The notes under the pieces were generated by a model that saw only the letters and a program-made list of their open reading frames with translations, was not told where the DNA came from and did not search any database. Positions 1 through 9,548 of a stretch of 28,018 bases of DNA are shown here, in pieces (the stretch's first letter is position 1; every line of letters starts with the position of its first letter). Position numbers and translations under genes: made by a program. Source of the stretch: Gnetum montanum (Eukaryota > Streptophyta > Gnetopsida > Gnetales > Gnetaceae). The stretch is from positions 429,520 through 457,537 of the forward strand of contig MNCI01004089.1 in the NCBI GenBank assembly GCA_015680685.1, given 5' to 3'.

Positions 1-1590
1 GTTGTCCCTTCTTACGGCCATGTTTAAAGAAGGGACGCTTTTGATGTTGAGGAGGCCTCTCACTACTGTTGGCAATAGTAGCACAAGTGACATTCGTGGG
101 TTGTTGTTGTGGTGCAGACACCTTAGGAATAGTTGGTGGCGATGTAGAAGGAGGGAAAAATGAGAATGTTGAAAGTTAGGAGGAGTATAAGGTGAACAAG
201 GTGGTGGTTGTGTTGAAGCTATGGGCTGATAGTATTGAGGAGAATGGTACTATGGTGAGATAAAGTGCATTGGCCTAGTTGGAGAAACAGGATGTTGGAC
301 AAGATAAGCATTTGGATTCGGATGATATGAAGCGTGTCTTCAATCTAGTGGTGGTCTCTCCCACGACTGGGATTGTTGCCGCTATGACCGAACACAGTAT
401 CTTTGTATGAACTTTGAAGGTAACGTGTTTTCCCAATGCTCATGTAAATGTAACAATATTGGGCATTGGCCCTTGGGGTGATCGTATAGGCATATGTTGC
501 ATTCATACGTATGATTGGCAGTTGAGCTCTTATTTTCTTTATCCCTTCTTTCCGATTGTCTAATGTTTTGTCCTACTTCTTGGGTTGTCAAAACTCTATC
601 TCCAATAACGTTGATAAATTCTCCACACTTTTGATATGTCCATTCCAACATCTTATTGATCTTTGCCTTGATTTCTTCTAATGTTTGTTGTGTTGGAAAA
701 GTTGATGTTTCCACCTTGAGATTGGCTGATTTCTCCTTTTTATGATCATGGACCTTTGTTAAGTTGAGATTTTGGTCCTATTGATGTTTTTCAACACTCT
801 CCCATCTAGCCATTTCTCCTTCTTCTTTTGCTGCCCGCTTAATAAGCCCTTGGACTTGATGGGTTCATAGTTTATATAGTTGACCTTGGGCATACATTCC
901 GAAGGTCTCTCTTGTTGCATCACGAAGCCCATCAATGATATGGTACATTAGCCTTTCCTTGGAAAACCCATGGCCTAGACAATTGTTTAACAGTGCATAA
1001 TATCTTTCTAAGGCCATGTCCAAGGGTTCATGTTGTGCTTGTTTCCATCCTTGGATTTGTTTCCTCAAGGCTGACATTGTTGCGTAGGTTTGATATTTTT
1101 CATTAAAGACTTCTACCATTGTTGACCAACGTCGTATTGAATTTGGTTTTAATGATCTATACCATACTTTTTCTTGGTCAACAAGTGTCATAGGAAAGAG
1201 CTTAAGTTTTTGCCAGCCATTATCAATGTTGTTCCATGCACAGGCATCGTAGAAGGCTTGTAAATGTTGATGTGAATCTAAGTCATAGCCTCCTGAAAAA
1301 GTAGGGAAGTTGTTTAAATCAAGCCTAGGTAGACGACTCTCTTTACGATGTCTACATGAGATTCGAAGGGCCTCTTGTATTTTCATTAAGCTTGTAGTGG
1401 CCAATAGGGGTTCATCGTCATCGGGTAAGTTATGCTTTCATGTGTTGGAATGACGTTGCTTTCATTAATGTTTATAAGAAACCCCCACTTCCAGTTGTGT
1501 ACTCCAATCTTCATCGTCATATAGTTTGTTGGTTCTCCAATGAACTTCCTCACTAAGTGCGGAATTATTGTAATCTTGTAGGAGAGCCAT
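1..1590 (-). pseudogene. gag: Degraded Ty3/gypsy gag (partial)
   Basis: Gag would form the retroelement particle and bind element RNA. A plausible start is the ATG at 1588-1590 (reads MALLQDYNNS). After about 40 residues the frame breaks. The best-preserved block, 865-1404, is a retrotransposon-gag domain with GGYDLDSHQHLQAFYDAC, a KLKLFPMTL core, FNEKYQTYATMS and LRKQIQGWKQ. A stop near 864 falls at an expected Trp, and coding continues to 714-382. That block ends with a zinc knuckle CNICLYDHPKGQC (463-501, CX2CX3HX4C), the spacing seen in OTA-type Gag. Below 380 only a Pro/Gln-rich linker in shifting frames remains. Protease and pol would lie left of the window. The gag at 20810-21200 is clearly homologous (shared LRKQIQGWKQ). 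Confidence 0.85.
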
Positions 1591-1717
1591 GGTTGTGAAG
1601 TTGTGTGTGAATTACGTGTGACTTTTAATAATTATATTTTTTTTCTAAAAGATATATCATTAAGTCCTTATTCAGTGACCTTGTATGATATAACTAATCT
1701 AGATAACTAGCATCGTC

Positions 1718-1734
1718 CCCCGACAACAGTGCCA
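1718..1734 (-). other. Primer-binding site, tRNA-Asp type (decayed)
   Basis: On the minus strand, one base after the LTR end, the sequence is TGGCACTGTTGTCGGGG. It matches the complement of the plant tRNA-Asp(GUC) 3' end (TGGCGCCGTTGCCGGGG, recalled) except for three transitions (one G to A, two C to T). At least two of these fall at former CpG sites. This site fixes the LTR boundary and the element's orientation. Confidence 0.8.
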
Positions 1735-2279
1735 ATGATGAGTGGCGAGGTACCCCTACACTCAACCATACAAATACGAGTGTTACACACACGATCTGGT
1801 CGAACCCCGTAGATGGACTAGTTGTGGCATCTAGACAGTTAGCCTTAGGTCATAGTTCACTATCTTCCCACCTAGACTAGTATTAGCTTTGTCACGTATG
1901 GTTTAGTCTAGAGTGAGGTGTATGATGTGGTTTATAATCTAATGCTACTCCTGAAGGCAATGGAAAGTAATATTAACTAAGCTAGGAGAGAGAGGGTAAG
2001 AGAATCTAATCTAGCCTAAGTGCGATGAGCATCTGTTCCTTGATTATCCATACACATCTTGGACTTTGTGCATGACTACCACTGGGATTACCAAGTGCAG
2101 ATCCTAGGTACGCTACTGGGTTACCAAGTAGTCACACTTAAATGCTTGTAATCAAGTCGTACTCATTCTGCATTTTAACATGAGATAAGGGTGAGAGAGA
2201 TTAACTAGGAAAGAAATAAATAATAATTAATTAAATAATTAAACTAAGTGAATGCTACAATGATGAAGTAATCTCAAGC

Positions 2280-2285
2280 TTTATT
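2280..2285 (-). terminator. AATAAA polyadenylation signal in Ty3 LTR
   Basis: AATAAA on the minus strand, 182 nt downstream of the TATA box. It has counterparts at 3700-3705, 13552-13557 and 22504-22509, with TATA-to-AATAAA spacings of 179 to 193 nt. The constant spacing in four diverged LTRs suggests it marks the 3' end of the element transcript. Confidence 0.6.
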
Positions 2286-2457
2286 GTCGGTCATGTGCGT
2301 GTCCAAGTACGTCACACTCGAATAAAGGATGTCGTACAATTACATTCACCACACTGCAAGCATACATTGGGAAACAATTCTAACTCTAAGAAGGAAAAAA
2401 TGCAAGAGTTTGGCTAAGGGACTAAAAACTAAGTGCAAAATAAGGGAGAGCCATCTC

Positions 2458-2467
2458 TTATTTATAG
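2458..2467 (-). promoter_or_regulatory. TATA box in LTR (CTATAAATAA)
   Basis: CTATAAATAA on the minus strand, 63 bp inside the LTR outer end. The same motif is present in all four Ty3 LTRs of the window. A conserved AATAAA follows about 180 nt downstream, which supports a real core promoter and a short R region. Confidence 0.75.
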
Positions 2468-2471
2468 AACT

Positions 2472-2513
2472 GGCGATAGGCTGCGATATCGTGTATGCGA
2501 TATTGCAGTCGCC
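2472..2513. repeat. Imperfect inverted repeat of CGATATCG palindromes in U3
   Basis: The arms at 2472-2491 and 2498-2513 are inverted copies that share GGCGA, CTGC and ATATCG blocks. One arm has a small insertion, and one CG to CA difference separates them. Each arm contains a CGATATCG or CGATATTG half-unit. The array lies between the TATA box and the outer LTR end, where U3 enhancers sit. Confidence 0.6.
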
Positions 2514-2535
2514 CAAAACGTGACTCATCAATAGG

Positions 2536-2790
2536 CAAGGTAAAATTTTTATAACTCAACATTGCACAAATGGTCAATCTCTTAAACATTGTTTCCTTTC
2601 ACAATTCCTTAACATATAGTTGAATAAGAACTTTAATTAAGTAACATCTTCTACTAAGAACATTATCAAGTCCTCTTAGCAAATGACCAAACCATCTAAG
2701 ATGACTTTTCTTAATCTTCTAATCTATAGGTACTACATCCAAACTTGTTCTAATAAGAAAGATGTTGATTCTATTGTAATATACTTATAA
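2536..2790 (-). pseudogene. LINE reverse-transcriptase C-terminal fragment
   Basis: The minus strand reads IRTSLDVVPID, one stop, then KIKKSHLRWFGHLLRG. This is the well-known C-terminal block of plant L1-type LINE ORF2 proteins (pattern IR.K.GVAPI..K..E.RLRWFGHV.RR). The rest of the fragment is frame-broken. Ty3 element 1 appears to have inserted at its distal end. The same LINE type occurs at 5480-6240 on the same strand, so the two could be parts of one disrupted copy. Confidence 0.6.
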
Positions 2791-3147
2791 GTTAAATTAT
2801 AATCATTAGTTTCTTAACTTAATTTCTTACTCAATATGAAAGATGACAATGATTCATCAAATATTCACAATCATGTATAAGGTATAAGAAACCTCATGCT
2901 CTTACCAAAATAAGAAGACGGTGATATAAAATGAGAACAAAAAACCAAGCATGTAGGAAGTGAAGAAGAATCAATAAGTGAGAACAAGTAAAATAGGGAA
3001 GCATCATTAAAACAACAACCACAAATAATGTTCATAATCCAAAAGATATGAACAATGATGATTCATGAAAGTACAAAGGAAGAATGCTCTAAGCTAAAAA
3101 GTCAAAATAAGAGCATTAGAAGTTAGTCATTTCCATTTGAAGAATTA
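2791..3147. other. AT-rich spacer, nothing recognised
   Basis: A simple AT-rich stretch between the LINE tail and the solo LTR. I see no open frame, RNA gene or repeat match inside the window. Confidence 0.5.
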
Positions 3148-3152
3148 ATGAG

Positions 3153-3935
3153 TGATGAGTGGTGAGATACCCCTACACTTAACCATACAAATACGAGCAT
3201 TTTCACGTGCGATCCGGTCAAACTCCGCAGACGGACTAGTTGTGGCACCTAGATCGTTAACCTTAGGTTGCAGTTCACTATCTTCCCACATGGACTAGTT
3301 GTTAGCTTTGTCACATATGGTTTAGTCCAGAGTGAGGTGTATGATGTGTTCCTAATTCTAACGCTACTCCTGAAGGTAGTGGAAAATAATATTAACTAAG
3401 CTAAGCTAGGGGGAAAAAGGGTAAGAAAATCTAATCTAGCTAGTGTACGATGAGCAGCTGATTCCTTGATCAACCATACACATCTTGGACTTCATGCACG
3501 ACTACCATTGGGATTACCAAGTGCAGATCCTAGGTACGCCACTGGGATACCAAGTAGTCACACTTAAATGCTTGTAATCAAGTCGTACTCATTCCGCGTT
3601 CTAGGAGTTTAAGGGTGAGAGAGAAAACAGTAAATAAAAATTAAATAAAAAATAAATAAATAACAAAGTGAATGCTGCAATGATGAAGTAATCTCGATCT
3701 TTATTGCTGGTCATGTGCGTGTCCAAGTACGTCACACTCGAATAAAGGATGCCATACAATTACATTCACCACACTACGGGTAGACATTGGAAAAATAATC
3801 TATCTTTGGAGTGATCAAACTGCCAGAGCTTCACTACTTCTATTCTATGATCCTAAACAAGGGAGAGCTGCTTCTTATTTATAGACATTGTAGTGGATTG
3901 CGATATCGCGGCGGGCGTGATATTGCGTCCCATCA
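3153..3935 (-). mobile_element. Solo LTR of the Ty3 family (subfamily A)
   Basis: The 783-bp LTR starts TGATGAGTGG and ends CCCATCA. It is flanked by perfect 5-bp target duplications ATGAG (3148-3152 and 3936-3940). No primer-binding site or polypurine tract lies next to either end, so this is a solo LTR left by LTR-LTR recombination rather than part of a full element. It shares the TATA box (3875-3884), AATAAA (3700-3705) and a short palindromic U3 with the LTR at 1736-2530. Confidence 0.93.
3875..3884 (-). promoter_or_regulatory. TATA box in solo LTR
   Basis: CTATAAATAA on the minus strand, 51 bp from the outer LTR end. The U3 beyond it contains TGCGATATCGCG and a second GATATTGCG unit, the shortest version of this array in the window. 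A solo LTR could still act as a minus-strand promoter. Confidence 0.7.
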
Positions 3936-3940
3936 ATGAG

Positions 3941-5264
3941 TAAGTATTGTAAGAGACATGTGTGATCCCTATAATAGAGAATATAGTTTCTTAAAGAAAA
4001 ATAGAAGATCCAAGTTATGTCATACATAGCTTGGTCTAATTTCCTAAAGGAGAAGAAAAGGTCATCAATAAGAAAAGAAGACTTACAAATAAGCAATTCA
4101 TTAATAGATAAAGCCAATACAAAAGTTTCTTGGCAAAATAGGAGAGAAGGTTGTAAAGTTAGGTTCAAGAGGAATGTAACGAAGTATAGTGAACAAGGTA
4201 AAGTTAAGTTCACTAAGAACTTAATGATGTACTAAGTTAGGACTATGACAAGTCCATGTACAAGTGTTTGCCATATAATGAGTTATTAACAATAATTATA
4301 AGTGTATTATAATCTCACAATGAATAGTTAGATATAATCCAAAAGAAGATGCATTGTCAAAGGAAGAGTAACTCCACCAAACCACAAAAAGTTCTTATAT
4401 TCTTAGCATAGTCAAATCTAGAATTATAGCAAGCCCAAAGATGATGGTTCTAATTTACCAGAACTAGAAATGGTACATGGTGTAGCTTATCTGTAATAAC
4501 TTATGACCAATACTAAGTTTTAGAATCAAGACATTGTAAATTTGCTCATTATTAAAGGATTTATAAGTAGTTAAATCCATAAAAATTATGATACTCATAA
4601 TTGTAGAGAATTAAAAAAAGAAATTTATCATTAAGAAGAGAGTTATGATCTTATGATTCTACAATATAACTTCTTACTCATTAGATCCTAGATAATTATG
4701 GATTTGACATAAGATGTAAAGTTAAACTCTAGCAGATTCAATTTTTCTTATTCACACCTAACATCCACCTTATCATACACATCTTTACAATGTGTATGCA
4801 TTAAGCCTAATTCTTTTTGATAACTTAATATAAAGAATTGCATGTGATAAAGCATCAAATGTTCTATGCTGGCCAACTCTAGATTAATATGGCATGTTAC
4901 CAAGAAATGTTTATATAGCTTTTATCTTGGGAATTAAAGATAATTGATTTTATTTTTCTTACCATGTTAACACATGCTATTATATTAATATACAAAAATG
5001 CATTGACCTTGTTGTGTGGTTGTAATCTATAAATTTCAACTATAAATGAGTATTACACAGTAACAAAAATAATCTATTTTTAGTCAAATGCAATTAACTT
5101 AATCATTAAATATAATTAACTTGATTCATTGAATTAAAAATGCATGGATTCAAAAGCGTAATGACAAATTAATGAATCACATACTTATTGCACTTAGTAC
5201 TCTACTTTTACCTATACTAATATTTAGTTACCTTAAATTTGGTATTAATTTTATTTTTATGATA
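3941..5264. other. AT-rich intergenic DNA, nothing recognised
   Basis: About 1.3 kb of AT-rich sequence. The short open frames at 3875-4213 and 4017-4235 overlap on opposite strands. They show no family motif, and the first runs into the solo LTR. I regard them as chance frames. Confidence 0.5.
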
Positions 5265-5420
5265 TATTCTATTAGTTAGTAGTAAGATTCTTGTCTTGGT
5301 AATCCTAGGTCATAGGTTCAATTCCACCAGGAAGAACTGAGTTATAAATTTTTAAAAAATTCAATAAAAAAATTTTAAAACTAGTCCGATAGATCTAATG
5401 AATCTCGTGGGACAAGAAAA
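5265..5420 (+). mobile_element. tRNA-derived SINE-like element
   Basis: The head resembles a tRNA gene. A weak A-box region TATTAGTTAGTAGTAAGA (5268-5285) is followed about 35 bp later by a B box GGTTCAATTCC (5314-5324) and then an A/T-rich body. It aligns along its whole head with the reverse complement of 24053-24112. Both copies continue into a body sharing TGAGTTATA. The ends are not defined and no target duplication was found, so the limits are approximate. Confidence 0.5.
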
Positions 5421-5479
5421 AAATTTAGTTTTGTAAAATAAGAAGAATAATATATCTTTCATAAATGGCAAATAGACTT

Positions 5480-6240
5480 AATGATACATCATGAGTCACT
5501 ATAAGTGAGGTTGAAAATATAATGATCTACAGTTCATTATTCTACTAATAAACATATAATCTATTCCTTCCATAGAATTTAACTAAGTGCACTTATAGAT
5601 TTGCATGGTTTGGGGTTGGAACAATTTACTACTTATTAGTATGATTAATAGTAGTTTTGTAGAACTTATCCTTCAACATAGTAGAGATTCTTCTATCATA
5701 AAGCACACCACTAGCTTCCTATTATTTCCTCTAATTTATTTTAATTTTTTATTACATCATTGTTAATCTTACCATTCACTTAAACCAAAGATTTCAAGTA
5801 TCTAAATTTCTTACATTGAGAAACTTATTAGTTTTGGATTCTAATGTTGGTATCTTCATTACTTGCTTTTCCACTAAAAGTGAATTCATGTATTCCCTTT
5901 TAACCTTACTAATCCTCAACTCTTTTAATATCAAATTTTTTTTGCAATATTCTCTTTTGTAGTTAAGATTTTGTTTGACTCATTCACCAAAAAAAATATC
6001 ATTAACAAAGAGCATACACTAAGGGATATCATTTTAAATATATTTGATTTGCTCATTTATAATCATGACAAACAAATAAAAGCTTAGAGTATATCCTTAG
6101 TGTAACTCAACCCTCACTAGGAAAGTAGAAGTCTCTCTATAGACAATGCATTCTTGAGTTGTTGCTCTATCATATACATCTTGACTAATGGGAGACAACA
6201 AAATTGTCATTAATAATTGAAGATCATAATAGTTAGAAGA
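5480..6240 (-). pseudogene. Decayed L1-type LINE reverse transcriptase (C-terminal part)
   Basis: On the minus strand the order of RT motifs is QDVYDRATTQECIVYRETST, then LH (stop) G (usual LHQG), LSFYLFVMIINE, then P (stop) CMLFVND at about 6020-5998, LRISKVKREYM, and EASGVLYDRR with KDKFYKTTINH. These correspond in order to the plant LINE RT pattern VKDMYDG..T, LHQGSALSPYLF, PWCMLFADD, EYMECKF and GVLCDRR..LKGKFYRT. The catalytic ADD is now VND, and stops replace the usual Gln and Trp residues. The endonuclease and the N-terminal RT are absent. The fragment ends before the RWFGH block, which appears separately at 2640-2790. Confidence 0.75.
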
Positions 6241-6499
6241 AGATGATTAGGATGTTAGACCCTAAAAAAAATATTGATAATAAAAAAAGGAAATTTAGAG
6301 TACATCACAAGCTTGAAATTGAGTATACATCATTATAAGAAATATATGTGGAAAGAAAAAGCTTTCCAATTTTAGTATTGTCTATTCACATATACAACTG
6401 TATAATTAATACTTTGAAAAAAGAATTCAATTAAGAAAATTAATTATTATTAGGAATGAAGGTCTAATTTCTAACAAAATTTACATCAATTTTCAATAT

Positions 6500-7760
6500 C
6501 CATGCTTAAACTTAAAATAGCAAAAGGATTCAAGATAGAGAGGTTTTGCTTAACACCAATATTTACATCAAAGCAAGAAAGTTGTACCACTTGTGAAAGA
6601 TCTTCACCTCATCACTTGTTATTAATCTTATGTCAAGAATCTTTACCATCAAGTGTAATCTTCTTATTGACACTAGTTTTAATCTTTGAGTTAATAATAT
6701 TCTTGTTAAACAAGGAAAAATTTACCTTATGAGTTATTGGTCCAAGTTGCTTAATACTTTCTCTAGTAGCAGTAAAATTATACACATAAGCTTTTGTCTT
6801 CTTTGGATTCTTTATTGTCATTTGATCATTTTTATTGTTGACATTAACTTAATTTTTCATATCTTCAACTTCATATTATTTTTTCTATCTTCAACTTTAA
6901 CCTATTTTTTCTTTTCTTTAGAATTCTTTTCTTAAACAAAAAAGGACAAGCATTAAACAAATATCCTTCATGATGGAAAAAGTTGCAAGAATCAGGAAGA
7001 TTATAATATGTAATTGGCTGAATATAAGTCTTTCCTCCTACTTGTAATACCAATTCCTTTTTACATTTGAGAACATTGATTTCAACAAAAAAATATCTAT
7101 GAAAACAAAAAGTTATAGAAATACACTCCATATATTTACTGGGATTAAGAAGAGTAAAAAATTGCTACTTAGCTCTCTAAAAAATCAATATAAGATTATA
7201 TAACTTGATAAAACATGGAACTCTAGCATATTCTTCATATTGGACATCAAAATCTAGAGCCCACTTATAATTAATCAACATTACCTGCTTATGTATAAAA
7301 GACCCTGTATCTAGGGCATGTTGCACCATCGAAGCATTTCCTAACTTAACAAGTAGGACAAAAAAAAAATACCTGGCATGAAGGACTTAAATGTCATGTT
7401 TTTTCACCACATCATTTAACTATGAAACAAAATTTTGATTTTGAGGTAAGTAACCTATAATTTAAATAAACACATATTGTGATGAAAGATCAATAACCAC
7501 TAACTCATATAAATTGTCAAGAAGAAAAAAATTAGGTGTTATAGTCACATCAACATCACTGGAAGAAGGCATCCCAACCTTTTTCTTACAAGCTTGTAAA
7601 TCTATAATTTGAAAATCAACAAACATTTTTGCATCATTAAAAGAAGTAGAAATTTGAACATTGGTTAAAGAAGATGGAAGCTATATAGAATCCCCCATAG
7701 GAGAATTCTAAAGAAATCAAATTTTCTGGAGAAAAAGTGAAGTAAGAAAAATCATATCAT
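6500..7760 (-). pseudogene. Decayed DUF4283 / zinc-knuckle ORF (LINE ORF1-like)
   Basis: Minus-strand reading from about 7760 gives a DUF4283-like N-terminal domain: FVDFQIIDLQACKKKVGMP, then LGNASMVQHALDTGSFI, KWALDFDVQYEEYARVP and a short linker. A CCHC-type knuckle follows at 6987-6946 (CNFFHHEGYLFNAC), with the second Cys replaced by Phe and the His by Tyr. A Lys-rich tail and a block ending KKTKAYVYNFTATRESI (around 6800-6750) come last. This architecture is typical of ORF1 of plant L1-type LINEs and of related DUF4283 repeat proteins. Stops within the domain occur at expected Gln positions. The same-strand LINE RT at 5480-6240 suggests both may derive from one internally deleted LINE. 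Confidence 0.65.
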
Positions 7761-8275
7761 TGAAAAAAATTACATTCACTAGAGAAATATCATAGTTCTT
7801 AAAAGAAGATGATTAGATAAGAAATCAAGTAGTTGGAAGGATCATTTATCAAACTTACTAAAGATGAGATGGAGATTTACATCCAATTTAAAAGCATCAA
7901 GGTAAGTCTTATAAAGTTTAGTCATCATGAAGAATCATAATCTTGTTCTAACAAGGTGTATGATATTTGTAAAGGAAAAAAAAAAGGCTTCAAGAATAGG
8001 TATGAAAATTACAACCCAAATTGTACTTACAAGGACTCTAGGCAATAAAAAGAAATATTATTTGTGCTTATATTAGGCTTTAAATTGACACAAGTACCAA
8101 TACCATTAATTTTGGTGGAATTGCAAATTTTAGGTGTTGATATTATAATATCTCAATGTTTTGAACCTAGGAACTTAGATTTATTATTTATTATCTTATG
8201 CTAGGAGCTTTAGCATAAGGTTTTAATTTGGTAATATACTATGATTTAACATTATATTACACTATGGCTAATGAC
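7761..8275. other. AT-rich spacer with a perfect hairpin
   Basis: No gene is visible. A perfect 9-bp inverted repeat, CTTATGCTA (8195-8203) and TAGCATAAG (8211-8219), flanks a 7-nt loop about 60 bp before the copia 5' LTR. The five bases ATATG (8276-8280) are the left target duplication of that element. Confidence 0.6.
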
Positions 8276-8589
8276 ATATGTGTGGACTTTTTTTATGTCA
8301 AAACGTTAAGTAAAATGGAGTCAAAGGTTGTTTTCATGGTTGTGTGGTTATTATGCTTACAGGACAACGTACATGGGAAACCAAGGTTAGCTAAAGCCCA
8401 TGCAAATGACAAGAAATGAATTGGTCTAGAGTTTAGAGGAAAAGGTCATCCACAAGGTCTCAAAAGAACATACAAGAACATGGACAAGGACCAGATACTA
8501 TACAAGAAAAGTTATCATTATCAAAGCATGCAGAAGATCAAGGTTATGGACAAGGAATGATGAATTCAAAGGGCAAAGAAAGTTGAAGA

Positions 8590-8816
8590 AAGACATCTTT
8601 GGAAAATAGTAGATGTATTAATAAATTTGGAGTGAACACAGACAAAGACGTTTTTAAGAAATAGTAAATTACTTTCCCTAGGCAAAGACATCTTCCATCA
8701 GGCAAAGATGTCTCCTAGAATGGAGATTTCAAAAAGATGTCTTTTCCAGACAAAGATGTCTTCCCAGAATTGAAGGCAAATATAGAAAGATGTCTTAGGC
8801 ACAAAGAAGACGTCTT
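8590..8816. promoter_or_regulatory. Array of AAGACGTCTT palindromes in copia U3
   Basis: Eight copies of a 10-bp palindrome start at 8590, 8645, 8685, 8705, 8734, 8753, 8787 and 8807. Only the last is intact AAGACGTCTT; most of the others read AAGACATCTT or AAGATGTCTT, as expected from CpG decay on either strand. The core ACGTC is a plant bZIP-type site (established for the motif, inferred here). The array sits 70 bp upstream of the TATA-like box and recurs in the 3' LTR at 22926-23205. Confidence 0.65.
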
Positions 8817-8883
8817 TCATGACTATTCATGATTGTTGCCTAATCATTGCATAAGTTCCAATATGGATTTAGAAACATGGTAG

Positions 8884-8890
8884 CTATAAG
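8884..8890 (+). promoter_or_regulatory. TATA-like box of copia LTR (CTATAAG)
   Basis: GCTATAAGAAG is preserved in both LTRs (here and at 23274-23280), directly downstream of the palindrome array. It is the best core-promoter candidate of the LTR. Confidence 0.5.
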
Positions 8891-9146
8891 AAGGCATCAG
8901 ATGCATTGAAAAATGTGCAAGCTATTGTGTAATCATTGTACAATCATTTTGTAAATCATTGTAATATTTGTTGCTCTTCATTGTATCATCATTTGTTCAT
9001 TGTAAATTGTGACATACCTTAATGTACAAGGATCAAAAAACTAACTTACATTCATCCCTTGTAATTGTTCTCTCTTGTTACCTTGTGGGATTGATATGCT
9101 TCTTGCTGGAAGGAATCTTGCTTGAGCTTGTTGGGATCCTATGGGA

Positions 9147-9340
9147 TTGAGTTGTTGGTGTTGCAGTACAACACTTTGGAGTGGAGCTCAAGGTTGTAAA
9201 GGTTGTGGAAGCCTAGAAACCACATTCCAAGCCTAACAGGACCTTGCAAGGTTGAGTGGTTGGTGTTGTGGCATAACACTTTGAAGTGGGGCTTGAAGAC
9301 TATACAGGATGTGGATCCTTCAACCACATTTTGAGAGCAA
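9147..9340. repeat. 105-bp tandem duplication in the copia 5' LTR
   Basis: Unit 1 begins at 9147 (TTGAGTTGTTGGTGTTGCAG) and unit 2 at 9252 (TTGAGTGGTTGGTGTTGTGG). Both continue through AACACTTTG and end in AACCACATT. The 3' LTR lacks this segment, with an N at the junction (23412). Confidence 0.7.
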
Positions 9341-9495
9341 AAAAGTCCAAAGGTGTGCTAGTAATCTACCCTCTAAGTGTGGACTACCCAAGTTGGAGAA
9401 CCACATTAAATTTAGTGTGTGTGATTTTGTTTTACAAAGTTTAATTTGGAGAACTTATTCATCCCCTTCCCCTTCTATGTTCAATGATCAAGAAG

Positions 9496-9508
9496 TGGTA
9501 TCAAAGCC
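9496..9508 (+). other. Primer-binding site, initiator tRNA-Met type
   Basis: TGGTATCAAAGCC differs by one transition from the standard copia PBS TGGTATCAGAGCC. It lies two bases after the LTR, confirming the boundary and the plus-strand orientation. Confidence 0.88.
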
Positions 9509-9548
9509 GAGTACTCTTCTCTGTCATCATCAACTTCAAGAGTGAACA

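Larger units (their letters stand above)
1..2530 (-). mobile_element. Ty3/gypsy element 1, 5' part (partial; continues beyond left edge)
   Basis: Read on the minus strand, the order is 5' LTR (2530 to 1736), primer-binding site (1734 to 1718), untranslated leader, then gag running off the left edge. The Gag homology, the CX2CX3HX4C knuckle and a tRNA-Asp-like PBS point to the non-chromoviral Ogre/Tat/Athila (OTA) group; that lineage call is inference. The five bases outside the LTR (2531-2535, ATAGG) would be one target duplication copy; its partner lies outside the window. The LTR is about as long as the solo LTR at 3153-3935 and closely resembles it, so both belong to one subfamily (called A here). 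Protein-coding parts are broken by stops and frameshifts, so the copy is inactive. Confidence 0.88.
1736..2530 (-). repeat. 5' LTR of Ty3 element 1 (subfamily A)
   Basis: The 795-bp LTR is bounded by an 8-bp terminal inverted repeat, TGATGAGT (1736-1743) and ACTCATCA (2523-2530). The left boundary is confirmed by the adjacent PBS. On the minus strand it reads U3 (about 100 bp) with palindromic CGATATCG-like units, a TATA box at 2467-2458, an AATAAA signal at 2285-2280 and a long U5. Its first 50 bases and its central block recur in the LTRs at 3153, 12996 and 22154. Confidence 0.93.
8281..9493 (+). repeat. 5' LTR of the copia element
   Basis: The 1213-bp LTR begins TGTGGACT. Its end is set by the PBS two bases downstream and by alignment with the 3' LTR, whose end (CA at 23483-23484) is fixed by the target duplication; here the final CA has decayed to GA. 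Internal order: a U3 array of AAGACGTCTT-like palindromes (8590-8816), a TATA-like box (8884-8890), repeated CATTGTA motifs (8930-9010) and a 105-bp tandem duplication (9147-9340). It also retains the unoccupied Ty3 insertion site (ACAAG at 8502-8506). Confidence 0.9.

Noticed and set aside
5268-5335. A functional tRNA gene at the SINE-like head
   Set aside because: The acceptor stem does not pair, the A box is degenerate and an A/T-rich body follows. A SINE-like or pseudo-tRNA head fits better.
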